Assembly: GCA_035222895.1 (NCBI GenBank)
Contig: JAVYIG010000408.1
Location: forward strand, 310,001-374,000
DNA length: 64,000 nucleotides
Origin: Strongylocentrotus droebachiensis
Taxonomy: Eukaryota > Echinodermata > Echinoidea > Camarodonta > Strongylocentrotidae
Direction of reading: 5' to 3'
Shown here: positions 50,005 through 61,774 of the stretch, in pieces
Layout: each line of letters starts with the position of its first letter
Position numbering within the stretch: the first letter of the stretch is position 1
Position numbers and translations under genes: made by a program
The notes under the pieces: generated by a model
What the model was told of the DNA's origin: nothing
Databases searched by the model: none
The model's input: only the letters and a program-made list of their open reading frames with translations

Positions 50005-50335
50005 AGAAGAAGATGAAAAAGAAAAGAAGAACAAGAACAAGAACAAGAACAAGAAGAACAAGAACAAGAAGAACAAGAAAAACAAGATGATGAAGAAGAA
50101 CAAGATAAACAAGAAAAAGAACAAGAACAGGAACTATCATCACCTTCTTCTTCTTTTGTTTCTTCTTCTTCTTCTTCTTCTTCTTCTTCTTCTTCTTCAT
50201 CATCATCATCTTCTTCGTCATCATTTTCTTCTTCTTCTTCTTCTTCATCATCATATTCTTCTTCTTCTTCTTCTTCTTCTTCTTCTTCATCATCATCATA
50301 TTCTTCTTCTTCTTCTTCTTCTTCTTCTTCTCCTT
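50005..50335. repeat. Purine tract switching to (TTC)n pyrimidine tract
   Basis: AAGAACAAGAACAAG (50005-50130), a short non-repetitive bridge, then (TTC/CTT)n with CATCATCAT interruptions (50143-50335). The strand switch makes a large imperfect inverted repeat. Confidence 0.93.
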
Positions 50336-51324
50336 CTGAGTGCAAGATTAAACTTCCGGTAGCTCAGTGTCAATGAGTAGTTTTACAGAAGACAAACTAT
50401 GCAATACATGTTGTAGAAAGGGTCTGACTGTAAAAAAAAGACTCTCCTTTTCTTTATGATTATGACATGACACAAAACATCCTCTCTTTTAACACATCGC
50501 GGCAAGCGAGAATGTTATCCTTTCTTATTGCTTTTCGCCGAACACTTGACAGCTCAAACTCATTGAGAGGTGAATGACACTCAAATGCCTGCTTATTAAA
50601 TGAGGAAGTATTGTTGCCCCTACAAAACATTCAATAGCCTGCAATATAGATCTATAGCTATATCATTAGGGTGATCCCACACATCGACAATTTATACGGG
50701 TTTTTATTTCATCAGAGATGAAAGACACAAGTAGCGAGATGATTTACTATGGTATAAGCCCGTTGCACACCGTACGAGGAGTAATCTTCAGACGCAATAC
50801 AGCGTCAGCGATATTGTATTCGATGTGCTTTGCGAGAATGATAATTATATAAAGAAAGGTGATCGCTTTAGTTTACAGGCGCATACACGCGCTTAAATGC
50901 CTTGAAAGGCAACCGTCATTATATTGGATTTGAAGTTGATTTATTTATTTATTTCTGTTTGAATTTCTTTTTGTTTGCATTTTTACAATTTTTTTGTATA
51001 TCAAACAAAATATTGCAAATGTTTACACATTTCAAAGAATATAGTGTCGAATAAAGTAAGGCTGGCTGTAACTAATCGAAAACATCAAACTATTGTACAT
51101 AGTACAAATAGCTTGAATTCTGCTGGACTGAATAAAAGAGAACTAATCGGCGTAATGAGCGATAGTGAAATAACTCATCATGTGCTTTTGGCTATAGTTT
51201 AGATTCTGAAAGCCGATCTACGATTGCATTAAGATGTACCCTTTACAACGGACTCATTAAGGCAATCTGAAAGCCTTTGGTTGCAGATAAAAATGCATTT
51301 AAAGAACCTTATAGATAAATTACG

Positions 51325-51669
51325 ATCCCTGCTGGAAAGAACACACTCATTCACAGTGTGAATCACAGTGTAAAACACTGTGAATGAGTGTGAATGAGTG
51401 TGTTCTTTTCTTTTCCGGTTATCCACACTGTGAACCACAGTATGAAACGAATCGCGCACAATGTGAAAACGCCCCAATTTAACATTGTGAAACACAGTGT
51501 GATTCACACTGTGAATAAGTGTGAATGAGTGTGTTCTTTCCTTTTCCGGTTATCCACACTGTGAACCACAGTGTGAAACGAATCGACCACAATGTGAAAA
51601 CGCCCCGATTTAACATTGTGGAGCACACTGTGAATGAGTGTGAATGAGTGTGTTCTTTCCAGCAGGGAT
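51325..51669. mobile_element. MITE with ATCCCTGCTGGAAAGAACAC ends
   Basis: The end ATCCCTGCTGGAAAGAACAC is inverted exactly at the right (GTGTTCTTTCCAGCAGGGAT), and the arms continue through ACTCATTCACA. The body is filled with CACACTGTGAA / TTCACAGTGTG palindromes and two direct units of about 125 bp carrying TTTTCCGGTTATCCACACTG. Confidence 0.88.
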
Positions 51670-52557
51670 GTCACAGAGAAATAAACCGGTTTAACGTAGT
51701 GACGTTTCATGAGATTAGATAAATCATTATTTGGTCTTGCTTTATGTAACTTTTATGTAGTAAATAATTAACCGATCTCTGTTCATATTATGGTCAAGTT
51801 GAAAAAAAACGTCTCTCATAAAAAAGGAGATGTGACTAAAATGATAAATAGACATTAGCCTCTCTATAGTTCCTTGTTTAAATACAAATGTCGCGACATT
51901 TTGCTCTTTTGCATGAACAGAGCAATATTGTCTCCGCCCTAGAAAATAGGCGCCATAACTGCTTCAATTCGGTCAAGCTGCCAATTTTGACAAGTCAATA
52001 TTACAATATCCCGACACGCATGCACCGACCTTACAAACCGCATGTACGATGACCGTGGCGGACGCATCCGAACGCAAACATGTGATATAACACAGAATGA
52101 TGTGCAATATATTTTGTTATTTGAAGTCGTCCGTAGCTATATCCCAAGTGGTTTTATCACCCCGGGAGGCCATGACAAGGACAATTTCCTTACCTTCCAC
52201 CAGCCCGCTATAGGCATCCGTGTTTAAGGATAGGAGAAGCATTTGATTGTTTTCCTTCTTTTTATCGGGAACACGCTTGTCTCTATAATAAACCTACACC
52301 TCCTTATTGCGACTACAATTGTCTCTTGAATCCCATCTCCTTAAACACGTGACAATTTCGGTCTTATTGAAAACGCAGGGATATACCAAGGCCAGAACAA
52401 GCATAGTCTGACAAAGGGGGAGGGGACGCAGTAAATTTATAACCCGCAATGTTTACGATGTTTCACATTTTTGGTCAAACATTAATATTGGTATGTGAAA
52501 TTAATGAATAAATGTTAAGAGTTATGGTAATAATATCTTGGTGGCGTAACATACAAA

Positions 52558-52846
52558 AGGGGTATCTCACTGGGCGGCGAATGCTTACGAACGTTGCGAA
52601 TTATGGATTCACCAACTTCAACGACACCGTCTTACAACCGTTTGCAAATGCTTACTACTGTTTTGCAAACGTTTGCAGAAAAAAGATTTCACATTGCCGC
52701 AATAACAACTTTTTGCAACTATGAAAACTGTTTGCGAACTTTCTTGCAACCTTTTACGAACCTTTTGCAACCTTTTACGAACCATGGCGAAACCCTGAAT
52801 TCGCTACGTACGTTCGCAAGCATTCGCCGCTCAGTGAATTACCCCT
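52558..52846. mobile_element. MITE with AGGGGTAWYTCACTG ends
   Basis: AGGGGTATCTCACTGGGCGG at the left and the inverse of AGGGGTAATTCACTGAGCGG at the right; arms about 45 bp (GCGAATGCTT.CGAACGT). The interior repeats TTTTGCAACC and TTTACGAACC words. 289 bp. Confidence 0.82.
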
Positions 52847-52937
52847 AAGCGATTCGTTGTTCCGAAGAGGGAGGGGGTCGAGGTCGAAGTTTCACTATGT
52901 GCATCAGTCTTCTTTTACCGGGCGGAGCAGGCTGAAA

Positions 52938-53755
52938 CAAGCGCGTAGCCAGGATTTCATTTTAGGGGGGGCGGTAATGAGCACGCAAAGCGTGCGAATC
53001 TCTTAAAGAGCGCGCGTAGCGCGCTCCCTAGGGGGGTGGGTGCAGGGAGGGGGAGTTTCCCCCCTCCCGCGCAAAGCGCGGAAGCTTTGAAAGAAGACGA
53101 TTCTTGTAACTTTCTCGACTCATAATCCTTGTCTGAATTCAGTCCGCCCCTCATGCGCATAGCGCGGAAGCTTTGACGTATTATTAGACAAAGAAGATGA
53201 TTCGTTGTACCTTTCTACCCTTAATCCTTATCTGAATTCAGTTTCCTCCCTTTGAGGTTTCATTAAATTATTAGAGAAAGAAGACGACTCGAAGTACCGT
53301 TCTCGACTCTTAATCCTTGTCTGAATTCAGTCCCCCCCCCCCCCCCTCCTCCTGCGCGAAGTTTTGACGTATTATTAGACAAAGAAGACGATTCGAAGTG
53401 TACCTTTCCCGACCCTTAATCCTTATCTGTATTCAGTCGCCCTCTTTCGAAGCGCGGAAGCTTTGACTTTGACTTAGAGAAAGAAGAAGATTCGTTGTTC
53501 CGTTCTCGACTCGTAATCCTTAATTTGAACTCAATTTCCCCCTTTACGCGCGAAGCGCGGAAGCTTTGAAGTTTTATCAAATTATTAGAGAAAGAAGACG
53601 ATTCGTTGTACCGTTCTCGACTCTTTTTCCCTTTTTCTCCCTACGTTCTCTTCCTTTTTTTCTTCTCTTTCTCTATCTTTTTTTTTTTGGCCGGCGTTTT
53701 TTTTGGGGGGCGACCGCCCCCACCGTCCCCCCCCCCCCCCCTGGCTACGCGCCTG
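52938..53755 (+). mobile_element. hAT-type element carrying an internal satellite, 8-bp target duplication
   Basis: Ends CAAGCGCGTAGCCAGG and CCTGGCTACGCGCCTG are inverted with one change and flanked by the direct 8-bp duplication GGCTGAAA (52930-52937 and 53756-53763). Inside are about six units of 95-110 bp with GCGCGAAGCGCGGAAGCTTT, GAAGACGATTCG, TCGACTCTTAATCCTT and CTGAATTCAGT. G-runs and C-runs lie just inside the ends. No transposase. 818 bp. A shorter copy lies at 6728-7018. Confidence 0.9.
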
Positions 53756-53944
53756 GGCTGAAATTCTCCTACAATGTGATTGGGTATGTCAGATACTATG
53801 AAGAAATTTTCCTGCACCTAACAGTTTGTCTGTCCACTGCGTCCACTGCGAATGGATTAGAATCCAAATTTTTCACCTTTTGTCATATTCTCGCGCTATA
53901 TATCCCCTTATCTATATCTCTCGTTTGCTCTTCCCTCTGTATCT

Positions 53945-53956
53945 GTTTTTTCTTCT

Positions 53957-53997
<41 letters not shown>

Positions 53998-54062
53998 TCG
54001 TTTCCCTTCATCCTCTCTCTCTTTCTTTCTCTCTCCTTCTCACTCTCTGTTTCCCCCTCTCT
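53945..54062. repeat. (CT)n pyrimidine tract
   Basis: CTTCTTCTTC followed by (CT)n. Confidence 0.93.
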
Positions 54063-54064
54063 CT

Positions 54065-54400
54065 AAATCATTTAAAAAAAACATTAAAAGAATATGAGGG
54101 AAAGGGAAAAGAGAGATAGAGAGATGTTCGGTAGCCCTTTTCTTTCTAGAACCAATCCTGGCGACGTCATGAAAGTCATGCACCGCTAAGACTCTGCCAG
54201 CATTTTTTTCGTGGATTTCTGATGCGTCGGAAGGCCGGGCCTGACGTACCAACGCCATCAAGAGGGGTGCTCGCCTGCCCCAATAATGACAGATCTGCCG
54301 AAGTGGATTCATCAAAACTTTCTATTCCCGTTTGAGAATCAATAACACGGCATTGAAGAGGACCCACTCAACAAGCCGTCAAACGACCCTCATCCCGTTC
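54065..54400. other. Less AT-rich stretch, unrecognised
   Basis: A mixed-composition segment between two repeat blocks, open in two minus-strand frames (54040-54315 and 54176-54367). One contains PLLMALVRQARPSDASEIHE. No domain or splice context is recognised. Confidence 0.25.
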
Positions 54401-54410
54401 CCCGTGCACT

Positions 54411-54800
54411 CTCCACTCATTATTGGCATCATAATTGCGTGCGGTTGGTTTGCGTGTGTGTATGTATGTGCGTACGATTGTGTGGTGGGTGAAGGTCCGG
54501 GGTGAAGGTGCTCCTATCTCTCTCTCTCTCTCACCACTCATTATTGGTATCATAATTGCGTGCGGTGGTTGTATGTGCGTGTGAATGTGCGTAAGATTAT
54601 GGGTGAAGGTGCTCCTATCTCTCTCTCTCTCTCTCACACCACTCTTTATTGGCATCATAATTGTGTGCGGTGGGTGTATGTGCGTGTGTATGTGCGTGAG
54701 ATTGTGTGGTGGGTGAAGGTGCTCCTACCTCTCTCTCTCTCTCTCTCTCTCCCTCTCTCACCCTCTCTCTCTCTCTATCTCTCTCTCTTTCTCTCTCTCT
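54411..54800. repeat. Tandem repeat of about 115 bp, three units, ending in (CT)n
   Basis: Units start CACTCATTATTGGCATCATA at about 54412, 54534 and 54641. Each has a GTGTGCGG block, TGTGCGT words, GGTGAAGGTGCTCCTA and its own (CT)n tail. The last tail extends to 54800. Confidence 0.9.
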
Positions 54801-55049
54801 CTTTATCGCATCCGTACAAAATTGAATCTCGAGAAACTTTTTGGACGAATCTCATTAACTCCTGAAGAGCAGCACTCTATTAACCGGTGTAATTGGTTGT
54901 TTTTCTGTTCATTGTAAGTGCCACAAGCCCGTCTTCCCCTCTCTTTTATATGGATTCATGACATCAATCATGACATCATACATAGTCTCTTGTATTTGTT
55001 CTAGGACAACAACACACTGACTACTACCCCCTTGTTCGGTGGGTAATTT

Positions 55050-55100
55050 TCCTATACAGTGCGTCCCCCACAAAACTATACACTTTTAAAATGGCTGCTG
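55050..55100 (+). repeat. Possible mariner-like end (TACAGTGCGTCCC)
   Basis: ATACAGTGCGTCCCCCACAA resembles Tc1/mariner-type inverted ends. No matching inverted partner was found nearby, so the element is truncated or the match is coincidental. Confidence 0.3.
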
Positions 55101-55534
55101 AATAAAGAAACATATAATTTTCAGGGAAATTTGTTATATGTATGGAAAGCTGATCAGCTCAACTTTCATATGACACCAAAAAGTCCGAAAATAATTCATG
55201 CTTGGGTGAGCACTGCTCACTTTTGTAAACGGTATGACAATTAGGTTGCGCAGGAATTAGCCTTCCAATTTGTGAGAGGTAAATCCTTTGGAGCTTACAA
55301 ACTTGAGGGTGATATGATACATTCATGATTTGCTGAGTGAATTTCATGGTTTATTAAACCAAACTTTTATGCACCGGGCCATCCATTCTTCTCTTATTCA
55401 AACAGTTGAATTCCGATTGGCTCTCCACGGACATCAACATTTGCATACGAATCTGATATATCATTAACTAGGTCATTAACTGTGATTGATAGTTTGATGT
55501 AATAACTATATTATGTTGAGGTGTTGTGGTAAAT

Positions 55535-55700
55535 GGCGTTCAGTAACTTGACCTACAATCCACGGATTGGGGGTCCTTTGGCAAGACATTAATCCACATT
55601 TGCCACTCTCCAATCAGGTGCTAGAATTGGTACCCGGTATTATGCGAAAGTTATTCGTAGTTTGCTCTGCATTTCGGTGAGTGTCTGTTAAATGGTACCT
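55535..55700 (+). repeat. tRNA-derived SINE body
   Basis: CTTTGGCAAGACATTAATCC, ACATTTGCCACTCTCC and GGTACCCGG occur in the order usual for sea-urchin tRNA-SINE tails. The tRNA-like head upstream (about 55515-55580) is degraded. Confidence 0.55.
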
Positions 55701-55919
55701 GGCTGGAATTAAATTGAATTGAAAATTTTTTCTTCTTCACCCAAAATAATAATAAAATTGCATTTCAGCAATACAACATATTAACAATATAACATGTTTT
55801 TTTAACTTGTATATAATAGAACAATAATAAATGCTTACTTGAAGACAAAATGTAACTGGTAACACAATACCAAGATATTCTTTAAGAAATCTGCAAAAGA
55901 GGAATAGCTATTACAAGTG

Positions 55920-57250
55920 AACTAGGGGGTTGATGATTAAACATATTCAAATGAATGTAGGGTTTTACATGATGTTATTGAGTCTGGGAGTGCATTCCAT
56001 AAATCTTGACAATGATGTCTTATTGATTTATGCAGGATCAATAATTGGGGATATATCAAATGACATTTTAATGAATTCCGAGTAGGGTAAGAATGAATAA
56101 TTTTTTTGAATATATATATATTTTTTAATCATATTAATGTATTTAAACGTGAAGATCAAACTCTGTTATGTGTTTATATAAACAAATTGTCAAAAACAAA
56201 TGTTTAAAATTCATAAAATAATGGGTTTTTATGGGCTAAATGATGGCAGCTAAGACAAATGCCAAGCGCTTGATTTTGCAATAAATAAATAGGAACATGT
56301 TTTTCTTTGCTCTTGAAGCCTACACCAAGTTACAATATGAAATGCTTGGCAAGATGAGCGAGTTATATAGCTTTAAAAGGGTCTTTTTAGGTAGATAACT
56401 TTTTGTCTAATAAAGTATACAAATATCCCTAGAAATGCATATAATCATATGTCGTATGCGTTCATTCCAGCTAAGATTTACATAAAAAAAAGGATACCTA
56501 CATTATGTGTACAATTATCACGTCTGTGGTATTAAATCTGGGGTATGTGCATATGTAGGTTGAAAGTGCATGAAGTTTGATTTATATATATTAAGAGAAA
56601 GTTATTAATTTTAAACTTGTTTGAGACTTTTGGTAATTCTATATTAAGTGTATAAATAAGGGCATCCGAAGTATCATGCAAATCAAAAAGTTGGTGTCGT
56701 TAGCAAATAGTACAAACGATAAAAACGGATGATGCATAGCAGCATAGGTTATATCGTTAAATATACGATAAGAAAAGAATGGGATATAATATTGATCCTT
56801 TTGGGACTCCACATTTAATTCTTAAATATTCCGATGAAAACGAATTATGAACCACATATTGTTGTCGGAATAACAAATAATTTGTAATTCACGGTTCACT
56901 CCTCGATTTCCATGAACAGCTTTTTAGGCAAAATATTGTGATTTAGCGTAGCAAATGCATTTGACGAATGCATGAATATTTCCATTATATGTGGGTTTTT
57001 GGGACCCTCGCTTTTAATATTTTATCATGCATTTGAACCAAAGCTAGGTCAGTGGAATATGATTTTCTGAAACCATATTGATTGATATTCAATATTTCGT
57101 GGTTATTCCAAAAATTGATATACCCATTATAAGTATTTTTTGTAGAACTTTAGATATGCTGGGAAGAATAAATATGGGCCTATCATCGCTTACTTCATGT
57201 GAATAATGTTTTTATATACCGGATTTATCTTAGCAATTACTAAAGAGTTA
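55920..57250 (-). pseudogene. Decayed non-LTR retrotransposon (reverse transcriptase relic)
   Basis: Reading the minus strand with frameshifts: SDDRPIFILPSISKVLQKIL (RPISxLPxxSKVLEKI motif), NQYGFRKSYSTDLALVQMHD (57065-57005 region), CGVPKGSIL (near 56800), SFVLFANDTNFL (the FADD box with one Asp changed to Asn), and the C-terminal DLWNALPDSITSCKTLHSFE ending at about 55930. Several stops and frameshifts. A CR1/L2-group relic, much older than the 33620 copy. Confidence 0.75.
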
Positions 57251-57259
57251 GAAAAGTAC

Positions 57260-58460
57260 TTTTGATTAGGATGATGACTGTCAATTAACTAGATTGAACT
57301 CTTCGAGATAACTTTCCTTAGAAAGTAATAAAGGCGAATCACAAGATCTCACTTTCCACTCAAAACACAATATATAAAAGACAATATGACATTTTGATGG
57401 TTTTGTGAAGAATAACTTACACCTTTATTATCATGATATATATAAACAAATGTACATTTTCACACACATATATAAAATATATATCATCTCGTTAATATAT
57501 TTTCTAGTGTTATGAATCTGTATACTTCATGTATTCGCCTTTTAATCCCTTCTATTGACGTTTTATAGATATTGCAATAATTAAGTGAACATTTAAGTAG
57601 GTGCATCATTAATAGATCTTATGTAGTATAAACAATGATCTTACATTAATAACTTTATCATAATTCGGCAGCACATCAATAATTGACGGTCTTGATGAAA
57701 ATGACAGTATTGCTTCACTTATATGAAGCGCATACAAGTATTACGATATTATGATAAGAGGTTACAGAGTACTTAAAAATGTCCTGCTTATGATGATGAT
57801 ACTTGAACTATTAAAAATGATATCATATGAAATAGCTATCCTGGTTTTAATTCAAAAAACCGTAATGACTTCATGCGCATGTTTCTTGTGAAGGGATAGT
57901 TCCTTTTAATTGATAACAAAAAACACATAAAGTGCCCATTCATAAGACAAATAAATACAAATGATAAGATTTATCCGATAAAAATAGATCATTAAAATGG
58001 GAATCATGGTTTTTAGCTGGAAAACCTCAATGAAATATAATTATTTACAAATGAATCCTGTGTCATGAATACAGTACAATTATGGTCTAAATCTGGACAA
58101 GTACTATATACTTTAAATTACCAAATAGTCACTATCGCAAAAGGTACAAATTTAGACATTATGGTGAAATTTGAATATACAGGTATATGAAATATAAAAC
58201 GTTACTTGTAACATCTCTTTTCGTTTATTCGCGAAAAATGTATCCTAACATTCATTACAAATATTTACTCTATCTGTGCACACACAATGATGTATGATAT
58301 ATCCATTCTCTACTCACCCCGTGCAAATTGGACATAAAGAAAAAAAATATATATTGGTATTGGTATTTATTTTCCATCACAATATTAAAAACAATACAAA
58401 GACAATGCATGTACATAGTAAAAATCAATAATAAAGTGAATGGCTGGATAGCCCATTCAG
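57260..58460. other. AT-rich intergenic sequence
   Basis: Very AT-rich. ATATATAAA words around 57440-57490. Nothing else recognised. Confidence 0.5.
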
Positions 58461-58464
58461 CTTT

Positions 58465-58720
58465 GTTAAAGACCGTCACCACTACTGGGCCAGAAGGGAT
58501 TAGACCACACAGAGAGCCATCGAGGTCACTGTGACAGGTGGCTATCTCATTAACTCAGCTCTCATTTAACATACGAAAAAGAGGATCATGGGGGACCAAC
58601 AGGCACCGATTGGGGAAGTTTTCTATATAGAGGGAGCAAGTAGCTACAAGTATGGCAGGGAGCAAGTAGCTACAAGTATGGCAGTGTGCCTTTAATATAA
58701 CAAAGCTGTTCTTCCTTATA
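58465..58720 (+). repeat. Dispersed SINE-like repeat family X, copy 3
   Basis: Fullest copy: ACTACTGGGCCAGAAGGGAT through TTCTATATAGAGGGAGCAAG, with a local 30-bp tandem duplication of GGGAGCAAGTAGCTACAAGT near 58638-58685. Its conservation with the intron 1 copy is higher than for most repeats here. Confidence 0.75.
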
Positions 58721-58889
58721 TAGATGAAGCGATTGGTATACGAGCCGTATATTAACAATTATGAAGTGAATCTCTGTCGAGGCCATCAACATTTTATAAT
58801 GATAAACCTATGATGGAAATCTTAGTGAAAATATTTCATTAGCACTAGGTCAATTATCTTTTGGACTTGCACTTGCAAGCAAAGTAACA

Positions 58890-59204
58890 AATGGCATGGG
58901 TAGTAGTAGTAATAGTAGTAGCGGTAGTACTAGTAGTAGTAGTGTGGTGTGGGGGAATCGGTAGTAGTAGTAATATAAGTAGCGGTAGTACTAGTAGCAG
59001 TAGCAGAGGCAGCAGCTACAGCGGTATTTATAGTAGAAATACGATGATAGTTGCTAGTAGTTACAGTAGTAGCAGCAGTTGTAGCAGTAGCAATAGCAGT
59101 AGTAGCGGTACAGGTATTATTATTAGAAGAATTATTTGTAGTGTTAGTAGCAGTAGTTGTAGTAATAGTAGAAGTAGTAGTTAGTAGTAGTAGTCGTAGT
59201 TGTA

Positions 59205-59239
<35 letters not shown>

Positions 59240-59537
59240 TGTTGTTGTTGTTTTAGTTGTATTTGGTTTTGTTCGTGTTGCTGCTATTTTTGTTGTAGTA
59301 TAAGACGAAACAGTACCCATCAAAATGAGTAATAATAATAGTAATAGCAGTAGTAGAAGTAGTAATAGTAGTGGCAGTAGTAGCAGTATTAGTAGTATCA
59401 AATGTATAGAGGTAGTAATGAGCAGTAGTATTGCATTAAATGTCTAACAGTAATAATCATGTAGTAGTGTAGAAGTAGTGATAGTATTATCATTTGATCT
59501 AGTAATAGAAGCGATAGTAGTCTGGGTAATAGTAGTA

Positions 59538-59571
<34 letters not shown>

Positions 59572-59761
59572 CACCACCATAATTAGCAGCAGTAGAAGTA
59601 GTACCGACAGAGGCAGTAGTAGTAGAAGGAGGAGGTGTAGTAGTAGTGGAATTGTGGTTGTTGTGAAAGTAGTCGTATTAGTAGGAGGTAGAAGCAGCAG
59701 CAGCTTTAGTAATATTAGCAGTAGTAGCAGTTCTTCAAGTATTTGAAAAAATTAGTTCCCT

Positions 59762-59809
<48 letters not shown>

Positions 59810-59910
59810 CAGTAGTAGTAGTAGCAATAGTAGTAGTAGCAGTAGTAGTAGTAGTAGTAGTAGAAGTAGTAGTAACAGTAATAGTAGTAGTAGAGGAAGT
59901 AGTAATAATG
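58890..59910. repeat. Trinucleotide (TAG/GTA)n domain, about 1 kb
   Basis: Long interrupted AGT/GTA/AGC repeat, densest at 59200-59240, 59535-59572 and 59763-59885. All frames through it give homopolymer-like peptides (poly-Ser, poly-Val, poly-Leu, poly-Tyr). Confidence 0.95.
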
Positions 59911-59939
59911 CATGTTGTATCCTATACCATTATTTGTCT

Positions 59940-60940
59940 TTGAGGATATTTCTGCTATCGAAAGCGGATGATCGTACAAATGATTGCTTTTGGGAGAAAA
60001 TGCCTCAAGGAATAAATCTAGGTGTGGATGGCCGGGGTGGTAGTCTCCGTATTCGTCTTGCCACCGCAAAGATAGACAAATAAATACTTTAATCAATACA
60101 GCTGACTATTCACACAAAATGCATCATTTACATATTAGACGTGTCGTTATAAGAATCTATACAAATTTGTGATTTTAACATTTTAAGATTTAATAATTCA
60201 CTACACAAAAAGATAAAGAGAGATGTCGACCAACTTCATATTGAAATCAGCTTTACAGAGATAAGGCGTGTTAAAGTTATGTCAAAATGTTTTCTAAAAT
60301 GAAAACCCATTAATGTGGTGGTGCAATGATAGGAAACTGTACAATCCAACCGATATAATAAAAACATCCAATATTACGACGCAATTTACGCTAAATCTCA
60401 TTGGGCTGAAAGACAATATTGGTGCCAATGCAATATCAATTCTACCACAAATTTTCAAGCACAGCATATACCAATATCCAATATTCAAGCAAGTGGTGTA
60501 GGAATGAGGGAACCAACATTGTTATTCCCGTCGAAATCATCATCTGCTTGGCAACCAATAAACCTTCCTGGATGTGTTACATGTATGTACAAAATTGGTT
60601 ATTGGAAGAGAAGCTGAACCAATATTTATGTATTCATTTATCCTTTTTTTTTCTCAGTTGTCTACTGATAAATATCCCCGAAGTTTGAGATCTGGGATGT
60701 GGGTTTCGTTATGGATTTCGGGGTACACTAACTTGTTATAAAGAGAAGCAGACTTGTTTACCCCCCTCCCCCCCCCCATTTTTCAACAGTGTTTTGCTGA
60801 AATATAAAACCAAGTATATAGGCCTACTATCATTTGTAAAGTCTAAGGAAAGAAAGTAGTTAGACGAAGATGTGTTCACTCGTAAATTTTACTTTCGTTA
60901 TTGGAATGAAGGTGAAGAATTATTCATTCTAAGGAAACAA
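59940..60940. other. AT-rich intergenic sequence
   Basis: A C-run at about 60761-60777; otherwise unremarkable. Confidence 0.5.
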
Positions 60941-60949
60941 CTACATCAA

Positions 60950-61090
60950 CGAGTGAACCGTCAGCTTTGAGTGCTTTCGGAGGGACGTGGTAATTAAGGC
61001 TTAATGCTTCACCAAAGGGCACTATAGCGCATCGACGTGGTTTCGAACCCGGGATCTCTTGTACTCTCAAGATTACTCCCCATATTCACA
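60950..61090 (-). repeat. tRNA-derived SINE
   Basis: In reverse: GAGAGTACAAGAGATCCCGG, GTTCGAAACC (B box), CGCTATAGTGCCCTTTGGTG, AAGCATTAAGCC, CGTCCCTCCG. The order T arm, then AGTGCCCTTTGGTxAxGCATTAA, fits the echinoderm tRNA-SINE pattern. Confidence 0.65.
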
Positions 61091-61774
61091 TAATTTCATC
61101 GTTGTCACGAGTCATATTAAAGTTACAAATATACGAGAGAAAAAATCTGATGGATATAAAGAACCATAAATCATGATGAACATTACACGTTATTTCAAAC
61201 ATTATCAACACAGAATGTGCCTGCGTTGCTGTGTGTGAAAACGTCCACTTTATATACTTTAACCAAATTTAGGCATATCATGAAACGACTTTGGGATTTT
61301 CTATAAATCCCCATGCTGTTGTCAGCTCTGTAATGACACTTGCCGGCCTGCACACTGCATAAATACATATTTGTGCTTGTTAAAGTGATGCCATCCTTCG
61401 AATGAGGAGGACACTGGAGTAATGTGATAATCAGAAGAGGGACACCAGGGAAATGATCGATGACGACAAACACACAAAATTCAATCAATGTTCGGAGAAT
61501 CAAAAGAACCTAATTCAGGGTATCGACGAGTTCGTACACAGCTTCAGGGGAGGAGGGCGAAATGAGACAAATGGAACAATAAATACACGGTGGTGCAACA
61601 GCCAAAGGGCTTGAGGATGCACCTGGAGGATACTGTGTCAACAAAAACACAGCATATCCCTGGTTAGATTACTTTGTTTCTCCTCAACGAACGATGTACA
61701 AAGAACGAGATATGCTTAGACGGTAATTAGTTTTTAATCTGAGTGTTAGTTAGTGCGGGGTACCCTGGGAGGCC

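Noticed and set aside
49847..50362. 171-residue frame with poly-Lys/Asn then poly-Leu/His
   Set aside because: Caused by GAA/AAC then TTC repeats. The minus strand gives an equally long acidic frame, so neither is evidence of coding.
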